This document shows, piece after piece, positions 1 through 8,566 of a stretch of 64,000 bases of DNA. The stretch is taken from contig NZ_MPOH02000015.1 of NCBI RefSeq assembly GCF_001896135.2, positions 783,800 through 847,799 on the forward strand. Reading direction: 5' to 3'. Both the position numbers and the translations under genes were made by a program. How positions within the stretch are numbered: the stretch's first letter is position 1; each line of letters begins with the position of its first letter. This DNA is from Streptomyces phaeoluteigriseus (GTDB lineage: Bacteria > Actinomycetota > Actinomycetes > Streptomycetales > Streptomycetaceae). Under the pieces are notes generated by a model. It searched no databases. It saw only the letters and a program-made list of their open reading frames with translations, and had not been told where the DNA came from.

Positions 1-686
1 GGTCACCGTGCCGGTGACCTCGGCGACGTTGAGGTTCAACGGGTTGATGGAGACGGTGAGTTCGAGGGCTGTCGCGGCGGCCGTACGGGACGTCGTCCCG
101 CGTTCCCCGAGATCCAGCCGGACCTCGCCGACGCCCGGCACCTTCACATCGGTGGGGCCGCCGGCCGACACGGACACCCGCTTGCCGAGGACGGTGACCG
201 CGCCGACCGGGGTGGAGGTGGCGACCGGTGCCTTCCCGGCCTCGCAGACGGCCCGGGAGGAGACGGCTCGATCTCGACGAGGGAGAGGAGAGGCAGACCG
301 GGCACGTGCAGCTCGGCGTGGGCGAGCCGGGCGGAGGCCTCGGCCCTGCCCTTCTCGACCGTGGCCTTCGCCTCGGCCACGTCCGCGCGCAGCACGCTGA
401 AGGGGCGGCCGCCGTCGACGCCGTCCAGTTCGACGGTCAGTGCGGTCTTCTCGGCGCTCCGCGGCGCCCGCACCTCGTTGAGGGAGACGGCGAGGGGCAC
501 GTCGACGGTCTTGTCGAGCAGGGCCACGTCGAGGCCGGTGCGCAGCACGACGGCGCCGGCACTCCCCTCGTCGGTCGCGTGCGCGAGGGGCGCGCCGGCC
601 AGCGCCGCGGGACCGGCGGCGAGGGCGGTGGCGGCCAGCACGGTGGCGCAACGGCGTGCGGGCATGCGGAAGTTGTAGCCGTTCAA
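1..686 (-). pseudogene. Secreted LAETG-anchored surface protein (SCO1860-like), 5' part, frame broken
   Basis: The N-terminus has a signal peptide: basic start, a hydrophobic Ala/Leu stretch and an AHA-type cleavage site. A beta-rich Ala/Val/Thr domain follows. The frame is open to about position 267, where VEIE should continue as VSSRAVCEAGK. That continuation exists in the next frame down to position 1 (including KRVSVSAGGPTDVKVPG and LELTVSINPLNLN), so one base is missing near 266. The gene runs off the window, so the expected C-terminal sortase signal cannot be seen. The start is TTG at 686 with GGGGG about ten bases upstream; an ATG at 665 lacks a ribosome site. Family assignment is from recall of the protein usually lying near ectABCD. 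The function on the cell surface is unknown. Confidence 0.6.
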
Positions 687-808
687 GGTGTGGGACCCCC
701 AGAGAGGAAGCTTGGGACCTCGAAAGGATGTCGCACCGCCGCCCGTTCGACAGCGCCCTCACACGACTTCACCCCAACGTGGCACACCCGCACACGCCTT
801 CGACGGAT

Positions 809-1906
809 TCAGCCCACGATCCGCCCGTTCAGCACCACCCGCGCCGGCGCCGCCAGTACTCGTACGTCCGCTCGGGGGTCCTGGTCGTAGACCGCCAGGT
901 CGGCCGGGGCGCCCTCGTCGAGGGTGGGGCGCCCGAGCCAGGTGCGGGCGGACCAGGTGGTCGCCGCGAGGGCCCGCACCGGGGGGATGCCGGCCTTCAC
1001 CAGTTCCGCGACCTCCGCGGCGATCAGGCCGTGGGGCAGGGTGCCGCCCGCGTCGGTGCCTGCGTAGACGGGGATGCCGGCGTCGTAGGCGTTGCGGACG
1101 GTGTCGTAGCGGCGGGCGTGGAGGCGGCGCATGTGGGCCGACCAGGCCGGGAACTTGGTCTCGCCGCCGGCCGCGAGCTGCGGGAAGGTCGCGATGTTCA
1201 CCAGGGTCGGGACGATCGCGACGCCGCGGGAGGCGAACAGGGGGATCAGGTCGTCGGTGAGGCCCGTGGCGTGTTCGATGCAGTCGATGCCCGACTCGAC
1301 CAGGTCGCGCAGGGAGGACTCGGCGAAGCAGTGGGCCGTCACCCGGGCGCCCAGGCGGTGGGCCTCGGCGATCGCCGCCTCGACGGCGTCCCGCGGCCAG
1401 CATGCCGTCAGGTCGCCGGCGTCGCGGTCGATCCAGTCGCCGACCAGCTTGACCCAGCCGTCGCCGCGCCGGGCCTCCCGGGCGACGTAGGCGACGAGGT
1501 CGTCCGGCTCGATCTCGTGGGCGTAGCCGCGGATGTAGCGACGGGTGCGGGCGATGTGCCGGCCCGCTCGGATGATCTTCGGGAGGTCCTCGCGGTCGTC
1601 GACCCAGCGGGTGTCGGAGGGCGAGCCGGCGTCGCGGATCAGCAGGGTCCCGGCGTCGCGGTCCGTGAGCGCCTGCTTCTCGGCGACGTCGGCGTCGACC
1701 GGCCCGTGCGCGCCCAGGCCCACATGGCAGTGGGCGTCGACCAGGCCGGGCAGCGCCCAGCCGGTCACCGTGCGGATGTCGCGGGCCCCGGCGGGACGGT
1801 CGTAGGAGACACGTCCGTCGATCACCCACAGCTCGTCGCGGACCTGGTCCTCGTCCGGTCCGGCGAGGACCCTGCCCTTCACGTGCAGCACCGTGTCGTC
1901 GCTCAT
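809..1906 (-). CDS. Metal-dependent amidohydrolase family protein
   Basis: This 365-residue protein belongs to the imidazolonepropionase/prolidase-like amidohydrolases. The first metal motif DAHCHVG is near residue 60. Further landmarks are VKLVGDW (the usual carboxylated-Lys strand), TAHCFAE and CIEHATG with metal histidines, and YAGTDAGG with the catalytic Asp near the C-terminus. It should hydrolyse a cyclic amide or a dipeptide-like bond in the cytosol; the substrate is not readable from sequence. The ATG at 1906 is preceded by AAGG; a GTG three codons upstream is less likely. It follows the ABC transporter genes with a 22-bp gap and is probably in the same transcript, so it may process the imported compound. 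Confidence 0.85.
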   Translation of the reverse strand: MSDDTVLHVKGRVLAGPDEDQVRDELWVIDGRVSYDRPAGARDIRTVTGWALPGLVDAHCHVGLGAHGPVDADVAEKQALTDRDAGTLLIRDAGSPSDTRWVDDREDLPKIIRAGRHIARTRRYIRGYAHEIEPDDLVAYVAREARRGDGWVKLVGDWIDRDAGDLTACWPRDAVEAAIAEAHRLGARVTAHCFAESSLRDLVESGIDCIEHATGLTDDLIPLFASRGVAIVPTLVNIATFPQLAAGGETKFPAWSAHMRRLHARRYDTVRNAYDAGIPVYAGTDAGGTLPHGLIAAEVAELVKAGIPPVRALAATTWSARTWLGRPTLDEGAPADLAVYDQDPRADVRVLAAPARVVLNGRIVG

Positions 1907-1928
1907 GCACGGCACCTTAGACCGACCC

Positions 1929-2720
1929 TCAGGTGGCCCCGCCGACCTGGTCCGAGGTCTCCTCCTCCACCTCGGCCATCGCCGGGTCGAGGAGGCGGGA
2001 GAGGAAGTGGCGGGTGCGTTCGTGGCGGGGGGCGCCGATGACCTGTGCGGGGGTGCCGTCCTCGACGACCAGTCCGCCGTCCATGAAGACGACCCGGTCG
2101 GCGACCTCGCGGGCGAAGGTCATCTCGTGGGTGACGACCATCATGGTCATGCCCTCGTTCGCGAGCATGCGCATGACCGCGAGGACGTCACCGACCAGTT
2201 CGGGGTCGAGGGCCGACGTGGGCTCGTCGAAGAGCATCGCCTGGGGGCCCATCGCCAGGGCGCGGGCGATCGCCACGCGCTGCTGCTGGCCGCCGGAGAG
2301 GGAGGAGGGGTAGGCGGTCGCCTTCTCCGACAGGCCGACCCGCTCCAGGTTCTCGGCGGCGACGCGCGCCGCCTCCGCCTTGCCGCGCCCGAGCACCCGG
2401 CGCTGCGGCAGCGTCAGGTTCTCGGTCACCGTCAGATGCGGGAAGAGGTTGAACTGCTGGAAGACCATGCCGATACGGCGCCGGGCGGCGTCGATGTCGA
2501 CGTCGGGGTCGGTCAGTTCGACGCCGCCGACGATCACCTGCCCCTTGCTGGGTTCCTCCAGGAGGTTCACACAGCGCAGCAGGGTGGACTTGCCGGAGCC
2601 GGACGGGCCGATGACGCAGACGACCTCGCCCTGGCCGATCTCCAGGTCGATGCCGCGCAGCACCTCGTTGTCGCCGAACGACTTGTGCAGTCCTCGTACT
2701 TCGATCTCCGGTCGGCTCAT
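1929..2720 (-). CDS. Polar amino-acid ABC transporter ATP-binding protein (GlnQ/GluA type)
   Basis: ATPase subunit of an amino-acid importer, 263 residues. The Walker A motif GPSGSGKST lies near residue 40, the signature LSGGQQQR and Walker B MLFDEPTSALD follow, and the H-loop is VVTHEM. The size and the EVRGLHKSFGDNEVLRGID opening match the PAAT ATPase family. The start chosen is ATG 2720, which overlaps the permease stop by 4 bp (ATGA), implying translational coupling; the longer upstream frame lies inside the permease gene. It energises the permease at 2717-3553 with the binding protein at 3550-4401. Confidence 0.95.
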   Translation of the reverse strand: MSRPEIEVRGLHKSFGDNEVLRGIDLEIGQGEVVCVIGPSGSGKSTLLRCVNLLEEPSKGQVIVGGVELTDPDVDIDAARRRIGMVFQQFNLFPHLTVTENLTLPQRRVLGRGKAEAARVAAENLERVGLSEKATAYPSSLSGGQQQRVAIARALAMGPQAMLFDEPTSALDPELVGDVLAVMRMLANEGMTMMVVTHEMTFAREVADRVVFMDGGLVVEDGTPAQVIGAPRHERTRHFLSRLLDPAMAEVEEETSDQVGGAT

Positions 2721-3553
2721 TTCACGGCCTCCTGGGCCTTCGCCTCCATACGGCGCACGACGAAGCCGAGCGGGATCGTCACCAGCAGGTAGCACAGGCC
2801 GGCGACGAGGATGGGTGTGGAGTTGGCGGTCGTACTGGCCAGGTCGCGGCCGTACTTGGACAGTTCGCGTTCCTCCAGGGTGACGCCGAGGAACAGCACC
2901 AGCGAGGAGTCCTTGAACAGGAGCACCAGCTCGTTGGTGAGCGGCGGGAGGATGATGCGGAAGGCCTGCGGGATGATGATCGAGATCATGGCGCGGGCGG
3001 GTGAGAAGCCCAGCGAACGGGCCGCCTCGATCTGCCCCTTGGGCACCGCCTGGATGCCCGCGCGGATCGTCTCCGCCATGTATGCCGCCGCGACCAGGCC
3101 GAGGGCCAGGGCGACCTTGCCGTACGTGCCGCCGATGATCTCCGTGCCCGGGAAGGCCAGTGGCACGGCGACGCCGATGAAGATGAAGATCAGCAGGGCG
3201 GGCAGGCCGCGGAAGATCTCGATGTAGATGCCGGCGAGCCAGCGGTAGGGGCCCACGGACGACAGCCGCATCAGCGCGATGACCATGCCGAGGGCCAGTC
3301 CGACGGCGAAGCCGGACAGGGTGTACAGCACGGTGTTCTTCAGCGCCAGCGTGATGACGTCCGGGAACATCTGCTCGGCGATGTCCGCCTGCGCGAACTG
3401 GTTCTGCAGCCGGTCCCAGTCCGCCGAGGCCGCGAACGCGATCAGGGCGGCGACGAAGACGACGTACTGGACGCCGCGCGACAGCCTGCGCTTGTGGCTT
3501 CTCGACAGGCCCTTCCGGCGGGGCGGGGCTTCCGGCTTCGTGGCGTCGCTCAT
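2717..3553 (-). CDS. Polar amino-acid ABC transporter permease (HisM/GlnP type)
   Basis: Inner-membrane permease, about 278 residues, with a basic N-terminal tail (KGLSRSHKRRLSRG) before the first membrane helix. The EAA loop that docks on the ATPase is visible as EAARSLGFSPARAM, followed by IIIPQAFRIILPPLTNE. There is only one permease gene, so the transporter probably uses a homodimer. ATG 3553 overlaps the binding-protein stop by 4 bp, and the 3' end overlaps the ATPase start by 4 bp. The operon order is binding protein, permease, ATPase, amidohydrolase. Confidence 0.95.
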   Translation of the reverse strand: MSDATKPEAPPRRKGLSRSHKRRLSRGVQYVVFVAALIAFAASADWDRLQNQFAQADIAEQMFPDVITLALKNTVLYTLSGFAVGLALGMVIALMRLSSVGPYRWLAGIYIEIFRGLPALLIFIFIGVAVPLAFPGTEIIGGTYGKVALALGLVAAAYMAETIRAGIQAVPKGQIEAARSLGFSPARAMISIIIPQAFRIILPPLTNELVLLFKDSSLVLFLGVTLEERELSKYGRDLASTTANSTPILVAGLCYLLVTIPLGFVVRRMEAKAQEAVK

Positions 3554-4401
3554 GAGGCGGACGGGGAGGCCGCGGTCGCGTCGTACGGGCCGATCCACTG
3601 CTCGTAGAGCTTCTTGTAGGTGCCGTCGGCCCTGGCGTCGGCGATCGCCTTGTTGATCGCCGCCACCAGCTGGGTGTTGCCCTTCTTCACCGTGAAGCCG
3701 TACTGCTCACCGGTGTTGAGGTTGTCGACGACCTCGAAGGCGTCGGCGTTCGCCTTGTCCTTCAGCCAGCCCTGGACGACCGGGTAGTCGATGACGACGG
3801 CCTTGACCTGGCCGGTGCGCAGGCCGTTGAGGACGGCGTCGGAGGACTCGAAGGAGACCGGGTCGAAGCCCTGCTTGGTCACGTAGTCCTCGCCGGTGGT
3901 CTGCGCCTGCGCCCCGAGCTTGACGTTCCCGGACTTGATCTCGGCGAGGGAGTCCACCCCGGCGTCCTTGTTCACCAGGACGGCCTGGGTGGCGTCGAAG
4001 TAGGGGTCGGAGAAGTCGACGTTCTTCTTCCGCTCCTCGGTGATGGTCATGCCGGCGGCGGCCAGGTCGCACTCGCCGGAGTTCAGGAAGGCGCCGGTCT
4101 TGAAGTTCTCGAACGGCGTGTCCAGGATCTCCTGCTTCACGCCCAGGTCGTCGGCGACCAGGTCGATCACGGAGACGTCGAAGCCCTGCACCTTGCCGTC
4201 GATCTCCGACTGGAACGGCGGGTAGGGCAGGTGGGTGCAGGTGGTGAGCTGACCCGCCTTGACCAGCTCCACACCGCCCGCGGCGGTCTTGGAGCCGCTG
4301 CCGCCGTCGTCGCTGGAGGTACAGGCGGCCATGAGCATGAGCCCGGCCGTAGCGGTGGTGGCGGCCAGGACACGGGTGCGACGCCCGAGGAGCGTGTTCA
4401 C
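3550..4401 (-). CDS. Amino-acid ABC transporter substrate-binding lipoprotein (SBP_bac_3)
   Basis: A 283-residue lipoprotein. The signal peptide ends in the lipobox LMAAC with the lipidated Cys at residue 27, followed by an SSDDGGSGS linker. Family landmarks are TCTHLPYPPFQSEIDGKVQGFDVSV, MTITEERKKNVDFSDPYFDATQAVLV and VIDYPVVQGWL. It captures a polar amino acid or close analogue outside the membrane; specificity cannot be told. The start is GTG at 4401 with AGGAAGG seven bases upstream. It is the first gene of the operon, behind a clear promoter at 4436-4464. Confidence 0.93.
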   Translation of the reverse strand: MNTLLGRRTRVLAATTATAGLMLMAACTSSDDGGSGSKTAAGGVELVKAGQLTTCTHLPYPPFQSEIDGKVQGFDVSVIDLVADDLGVKQEILDTPFENFKTGAFLNSGECDLAAAGMTITEERKKNVDFSDPYFDATQAVLVNKDAGVDSLAEIKSGNVKLGAQAQTTGEDYVTKQGFDPVSFESSDAVLNGLRTGQVKAVVIDYPVVQGWLKDKANADAFEVVDNLNTGEQYGFTVKKGNTQLVAAINKAIADARADGTYKKLYEQWIGPYDATAASPSAS

Positions 4402-4435
4402 GGCGGGCCTTCCTGTGGGAGAACTGTAGCTTCCG

Positions 4436-4464
4436 ATTATAAGGAGAAGTTTGAGGCTCTCAAA
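4436..4464 (-). promoter_or_regulatory. Promoter with palindromic operator for the amino-acid ABC operon
   Basis: Reading leftward, a -10 hexamer TATAAT (4436-4441) lies 17 bases from a -35-like TTTGAG (4459-4464). The -35 is half of a perfect 15-bp palindrome TTTGAGGCTCTCAAA (4450-4464), six-base arms around GCT. A repressor bound there would block the -35. The transcript would start about 25-30 bases before the GTG of the binding-protein gene. Confidence 0.6.
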
Positions 4465-4576
4465 TCAAACCCTTGGCAGCGGGGTCCGTCGACCTAAGAA
4501 GTCGCCGGTCCGGGGTGGCCGGGGTCACGCCGGTTACTCTCGTCACCCTTACCCCGTGAGTGAAGAGAGCACCGCC

Positions 4577-5677
4577 GTGACCCACCCCTTCCTGGATCTC
4601 GCTCCGCTGAGCGCCGCCCGGTTCGCCTCCGTCGAGGACCGGGTGGCACGGCTGCTGGACACCCGGCAGGACGTCGTGATCATGCAGGGCGAGGCGCTGC
4701 TGCCGCTGGAGGGCGCGATCCGTGGGACGGCCGGGCCGGGCACGACCGCGCTGAACGTGATCACCGGGCCGTACGGGCAGACCTTCGGCGACTGGCTGCG
4801 GGACTGCGGCGCCACGGTGATCGACCTCGCGGTGCCCTTCCACACGGCGGCCACCGCCGATCAGATCCGCGCGGCCTTCACCGAGCACCCGGAGATCGGC
4901 TTCGTGTCGCTGGTGCACGCCGAGGCGGCCACCGGCAACACCAACCCGGTCGCGGAGATCGGCGAGGTGGTGAAGGAGCACGACGCGCTGTTCTACCTGG
5001 ACGCCGTGGCGTCCGTGGGCGCCGAGCCGGTGCTGCCGGACGCGTGGGGCGTGGATCTGTGCGTGATCGGCGCGCAGAAGGCGATGGGCGGTCCGGCAGG
5101 CGTGTCGGCGGTGTCGGTGAGCGAGCGGGCGTGGGCCCGGATGGCGGCGAACCCGAAGGCGCCGCGCCGCTCCTACCTCTCGCTGCTCGACTGGAAGGAG
5201 CGGTGGCTCGACGGCGGCCGCAAGGCGCTGCCGCACGCTCCGGCTCAACTGGAGATGCTGGCGCTGGAGGCTTGCGTGGAGCGCATCGAGGCGGACGGCC
5301 TGGACACCGTGATGGCCAGGCACGCGTCCGCCGCCGCCGCGACCCGCGCGGGTGCGGTGGCGCTGGGGGCCGGGCTGGAGCCGTACGTGCACGAGGCGCG
5401 GGAGGCCGCGCCCGTCGCCACGACGCTGAGGGCGCCGGCGGGTGTCGTCGCCTCGGAGCTGGTGGCGCGGGCGCTGGCGAGCGACCCGGCGCTGCCGCTG
5501 GCCGCGGGCGGGGGCGCGCTGGCCAAGGAGATGATCCGGGTCAACCACTACGGGGCGGACGCGACGCCGGGCGCGGTCCGCAGCAGCCTGACGGCACTGG
5601 GCGCGGCGCTCGCGGAGCGGGGCCTGGACGTGGACCTCGCCGGCGCGCTGCGAGCGGGGGAGCAGGCCTGGCGGTGA
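4577..5677 (+). CDS. Class V (PLP) aminotransferase, alanine-glyoxylate type
   Basis: About 366 residues of the fold-type I class V aminotransferases (serine/alanine-glyoxylate and ureidoglycine-glyoxylate aminotransferase group). Landmarks are NVITGPYGQTFGDWLR, LVHAEAATGNTNPV, the PLP-Asp strand FYLDAVASVGAEP and the Schiff-base Lys in IGAQKAMGGPAG near residue 168. RVNHYG near the end matches the C-terminal domain. Two GTG starts are possible: 4556 and 4577; I prefer 4577 because GAAGAGAG precedes it and nothing precedes 4556. The gene is divergent from the amino-acid transporter, so the two may share control. The amino donor is not predictable. Confidence 0.85.
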   Translation: MTHPFLDLAPLSAARFASVEDRVARLLDTRQDVVIMQGEALLPLEGAIRGTAGPGTTALNVITGPYGQTFGDWLRDCGATVIDLAVPFHTAATADQIRAAFTEHPEIGFVSLVHAEAATGNTNPVAEIGEVVKEHDALFYLDAVASVGAEPVLPDAWGVDLCVIGAQKAMGGPAGVSAVSVSERAWARMAANPKAPRRSYLSLLDWKERWLDGGRKALPHAPAQLEMLALEACVERIEADGLDTVMARHASAAAATRAGAVALGAGLEPYVHEAREAAPVATTLRAPAGVVASELVARALASDPALPLAAGGGALAKEMIRVNHYGADATPGAVRSSLTALGAALAERGLDVDLAGALRAGEQAWR

Positions 5678-5733
5678 GGAGGGCGCCGGGTCGGCGTGAT
5701 GGCGGGCGGGTCGGCGGGGTCGAGGGGCGGGCC

Positions 5734-5836
5734 GGTCGGCAGGGTCGCGCTCGTGGCCGAGGGGCAGGGATGGTCGGCCGGGTCGCGCTCGTGGCCGAGG
5801 GGCAGGGATGGTCGGCCGGGTCGCACTCGTGGCCGG
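5734..5836. repeat. 38-bp tandem repeat, about 2.7 copies
   Basis: Units start at 5734, 5772 and 5810 and begin GGTCGGC(C/A)GGGTCGC. They differ at only a few positions. The array lies in the gap between the aminotransferase and the DinB gene; it is non-coding as far as I can tell and likely length-variable between strains. Confidence 0.8.
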
Positions 5837-5866
5837 GGTGTCAGTGGGCCCTGCCATGCTCGCCGC

Positions 5867-6379
5867 ATGACCACTCTCCCGGACGGCCGTCCCGTCCCCC
5901 TGATGACCGGTGACGAGCGGGCCATGCTCGACAGCTGGCTCGACTTCCACCGCGCGACGTTGAAGCTGAAGTGCGCGGGCCTGGACGACACCCAGGTCCG
6001 GCAGGCCTCGGCCGAGCCCTCCTCCCTCACGCTGCTCGGTCTGGTCCAGCATCTCGCCGAGGTTGAACGGAACTGGTTCCAGCGGGTGTTCGCGGGACTC
6101 GACGTACCGCCCGTGTTCGAAAACCCCACCGGGTACGCGCTCAGCCCCGAGCGGGGACTGGGTGAGGCGCTGACGGTGTGGCAGCGGGAGATCGCGCGGG
6201 GGCGCGAGCTGACCGCGGGGCGCTCGCTGGACGACACCGGGCGGATCGACGGCGGGCCGGCGGCCGGGGCGGAGGTCAGTCTGCGCTGGGTGCTGATCCA
6301 CCTCGTCGAGGAGTACGCGCGGCACAACGGCCACGCGGACATTCTGCGGGAGCGTATCGACGGGGCCACCGGAGCCTGA
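5867..6379 (+). CDS. DinB-like protein (DUF664)
   Basis: A 170-residue four-helix-bundle protein of the DinB_2/DUF664 family, common in actinomycetes and grouped with mycothiol-dependent enzymes and metal-binding DinB proteins. Visible are LVQHLAEVERNWFQRVFAG with the first metal-ligand His, and LIHLVEEYARHNGHADILRERIDG, the diagnostic C-terminal helix with two more His. The ATG at 5867 is the natural start because the open frame upstream is the repeat array. The substrate is unknown. Confidence 0.85.
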   Translation: MTTLPDGRPVPLMTGDERAMLDSWLDFHRATLKLKCAGLDDTQVRQASAEPSSLTLLGLVQHLAEVERNWFQRVFAGLDVPPVFENPTGYALSPERGLGEALTVWQREIARGRELTAGRSLDDTGRIDGGPAAGAEVSLRWVLIHLVEEYARHNGHADILRERIDGATGA

Positions 6380-6650
6380 ATTCACGGTAATTCCGCAGTT
6401 CCTTTCCCCGCCTTTCTCTCACCCTTTCCCAGGATGGGTTTCCCGAGTTCTCCTGCCCGGATCTCCCGGGCCCAAACGCAAAGATTTTTCGAGCACATTA
6501 CGAGCGCGTGACGCATTGCACAGAGGTAGCGATTTGCCCCGTTTTAGCCGATACAAAACGCCACAAACCGACACCCGACCACGAGGGCATCACCAAACCA
6601 TCGCCGCCTCTCCATGCATTTTTTAATTTCCCTCGGTAAGTTCAATCCGC
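6380..6650 (+). promoter_or_regulatory. Leader/promoter region of the ectABCD operon
   Basis: This 271-bp gap is markedly richer in A/T than its surroundings, as expected of a strongly regulated promoter. An inverted repeat with arms CGTTTT and AAAACG and a 9-base spacer lies at 6540-6560, about 90 bases before ectA; it could be an operator. A TTGCAC hexamer near 6514 is a possible -35, but no convincing -10 follows at normal spacing. A T-rich run lies at 6618-6628. I cannot place the transcription start. Confidence 0.45.
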
Positions 6651-7160
6651 ATGACTGCCACACAAGCAGACCTGCGGATCGACCGCCCCTCGGCGGCGGA
6701 CGGGGCCGCTCTCTGGCGTATCGCCAAGGAATCCGGGACTCTCGATCTGAACTCCTCCTACAGCTACCTGCTGTGGTGCCGGGACTTCGCCGGCACCTCG
6801 GCGGTGGCGCGCGCCGAGAGCGGCGAACCGGTCGGGTTCGTCACCGGGTACGTCCGTCCCCAGGCACCGGAGACGCTGCTCGTCTGGCAGGTCGCGGTCG
6901 ACGGCGCGTACCGCGGCCGCGGCCTCGCCGCCACGCTGCTCGACGCGCTGACCGCGCGGGTCGCCGCCGAGCGCCCCCTCACCAGCGTCGAGACCACGAT
7001 CACGCCGGGCAACACCGCCTCGGAGCGGCTGTTCACCTCCTACGCCGCCCGCCACGGTGCGGACGTCACGCGCGAGGTCCTGTTCGACACGGGACTGTTC
7101 CCGGACGGCCCGCACGATCCCGAAGTCCTCTACCGCATCGGCCCGTTGACCTCCGTCTGA
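6651..7160 (+). CDS. ectA: L-2,4-diaminobutyrate N-gamma-acetyltransferase
   Basis: The second enzyme of ectoine synthesis: it acetylates the gamma-amino group of L-2,4-diaminobutyrate using acetyl-CoA. The 169-residue GNAT protein opens with LRIDRPSAADGAALWRIAKES and has the EctA-typical LDLNSSYSYLLWCRDF, the acetyl-CoA loop YRGRGLAATLL and TTITPGNTASERLF. ATG 6651 is the only sensible start, although the Shine-Dalgarno (GGTAAG) is weak. It is first of four ect genes in the order A-B-C-D and should be induced by salt stress. Confidence 0.97.
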   Translation: MTATQADLRIDRPSAADGAALWRIAKESGTLDLNSSYSYLLWCRDFAGTSAVARAESGEPVGFVTGYVRPQAPETLLVWQVAVDGAYRGRGLAATLLDALTARVAAERPLTSVETTITPGNTASERLFTSYAARHGADVTREVLFDTGLFPDGPHDPEVLYRIGPLTSV

Positions 7161-7235
7161 GCCTTCCCCGGAGACCCGGCCCCCCACCGCCGACCGCCGC
7201 ACGACTCCCCCACCGCATCGAGGAGCGTTTTCGCC

Positions 7236-8525
7236 GTGACCATCACCCAGCCCGACCTCAGCGTGTTCGAGACCCTCGAGTCCGAGGTGCGCAGTTACTG
7301 CCGCGGCTGGCCCGTCGTCTTCGACCGGGCGCAGGGCAGCCGGATGTACGACGAGGACGGACACCAGTACCTCGACTTCTTCGCGGGCGCCGGCTCGCTC
7401 AACTACGGGCACAACAACCCGGTTCTGAAACGGGCGCTGATCGACTACCTGATGCGCGACGGCGTCACCCACGGGCTCGACATGTCCACCGTCGCCAAGC
7501 GGACCTTCCTCCAGACCTTCCAGGATCTGGTGCTGCGGCCGCGCGACCTGCCGTACAAGGTCATGTTCCCGGGCCCGACCGGTACCAACGCCGTGGAGTC
7601 CGCGCTGAAGCTGGCCCGGAAGGTGAAGGGGCGCGAGGCGATCGTGTCGTTCACCAACGCCTTCCACGGGATGTCGCTCGGCTCGCTCGCCGTCACCGGG
7701 AACGCGTTCAAGCGGGCCGGGGCGGGCGTCCCGCTGGTGCACGGCACGCCGATGCCGTTCGACAACTACTTCGATGGCCAGGTCCCGGACTTCCTGTGGT
7801 TCGAGCGGCTCCTGGAGGACCAGGGCTCCGGACTCAACAAGCCGGCCGCCGTGATCGTCGAGACCGTGCAGGGCGAGGGCGGCATCAACGTCGCGCGGCC
7901 GGAGTGGCTGCGGGCGCTGGCCGAGCTGTGCGAGCGGCAGGACATGCTGCTGATCGTCGACGACATCCAGATGGGGTGCGGGCGCACCGGTGCCTTCTTC
8001 TCGTTCGAGGAGGCGGGCATCACCCCCGACATCGTCACCGTGTCCAAGTCCATCAGCGGCTACGGCCTGCCCATGTCGCTGTGCCTGTTCAAGCCCGAGC
8101 TGGACGTGTGGGAGCCGGGCGAGCACAACGGCACCTTCCGCGGCAACAACCCGGCGTTCGTCACGGCCACCGCCGCGCTGGAGACGTACTGGGCCGACGG
8201 GTCGGCGATGGAGAAGCAGACCCGCGGGCGCGGTGAGCAGATCGAGCAGGAGCTGATCTCGATCACCGAGGAGAACCTGGCCGACGTCAAGGAGTACCGG
8301 GGCCGTGGCCTGGTGTGGGGCCTGGAGTTCCACGAAAAGGCGCGAGCCGGGCGGGTGGCGCGCCGCGCCTTCGAACTCGGGCTGCTGATCGAGACGTCCG
8401 GCCCGGAGAGCGAGGTCGTCAAGCTGCTGCCGGCGCTCACCGTGACGCCCGAGGAGCTGGACGAGGGCATGAGCGTCCTCGCCCGCGCCGTGCGGGAGAC
8501 CGTCGCCGTGCCCGAGACCGCCTGA
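7236..8525 (+). CDS. ectB: Diaminobutyrate--2-oxoglutarate transaminase
   Basis: The first committed enzyme of ectoine synthesis: it transfers an amino group from glutamate to L-aspartate-4-semialdehyde to give diaminobutyrate. The 429-residue class III PLP aminotransferase shows FPGPTGTNAVESALKLARK, TNAFHGMSLGSLA, VETVQGEGGINVA, the PLP-binding IVDDIQMGCGRTG and the Schiff-base Lys in VSKSISGYGLP near residue 272. The start is GTG 7236 with GAGGAG ten bases upstream; the gap from ectA is 75 bp. The semialdehyde precursor also feeds DapA, whose gene is 54 kb away in this window. Confidence 0.97.
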   Translation: MTITQPDLSVFETLESEVRSYCRGWPVVFDRAQGSRMYDEDGHQYLDFFAGAGSLNYGHNNPVLKRALIDYLMRDGVTHGLDMSTVAKRTFLQTFQDLVLRPRDLPYKVMFPGPTGTNAVESALKLARKVKGREAIVSFTNAFHGMSLGSLAVTGNAFKRAGAGVPLVHGTPMPFDNYFDGQVPDFLWFERLLEDQGSGLNKPAAVIVETVQGEGGINVARPEWLRALAELCERQDMLLIVDDIQMGCGRTGAFFSFEEAGITPDIVTVSKSISGYGLPMSLCLFKPELDVWEPGEHNGTFRGNNPAFVTATAALETYWADGSAMEKQTRGRGEQIEQELISITEENLADVKEYRGRGLVWGLEFHEKARAGRVARRAFELGLLIETSGPESEVVKLLPALTVTPEELDEGMSVLARAVRETVAVPETA

Positions 8526-8566
8526 CCTTTCCGGCACACCACCTATCCAGGAGGGATCGCAACACC

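Noticed and set aside
4460..6385. A 641-residue open frame on the minus strand
   Set aside because: It is the antisense of the aminotransferase and DinB genes, is Arg/Pro/Gly-rich and has no family motif. Such shadows are common at this G+C content.
6642..8537. A 631-residue open frame opposite ectA-ectB
   Set aside because: Both ect genes are unmistakable on the other strand; this frame has shadow composition.
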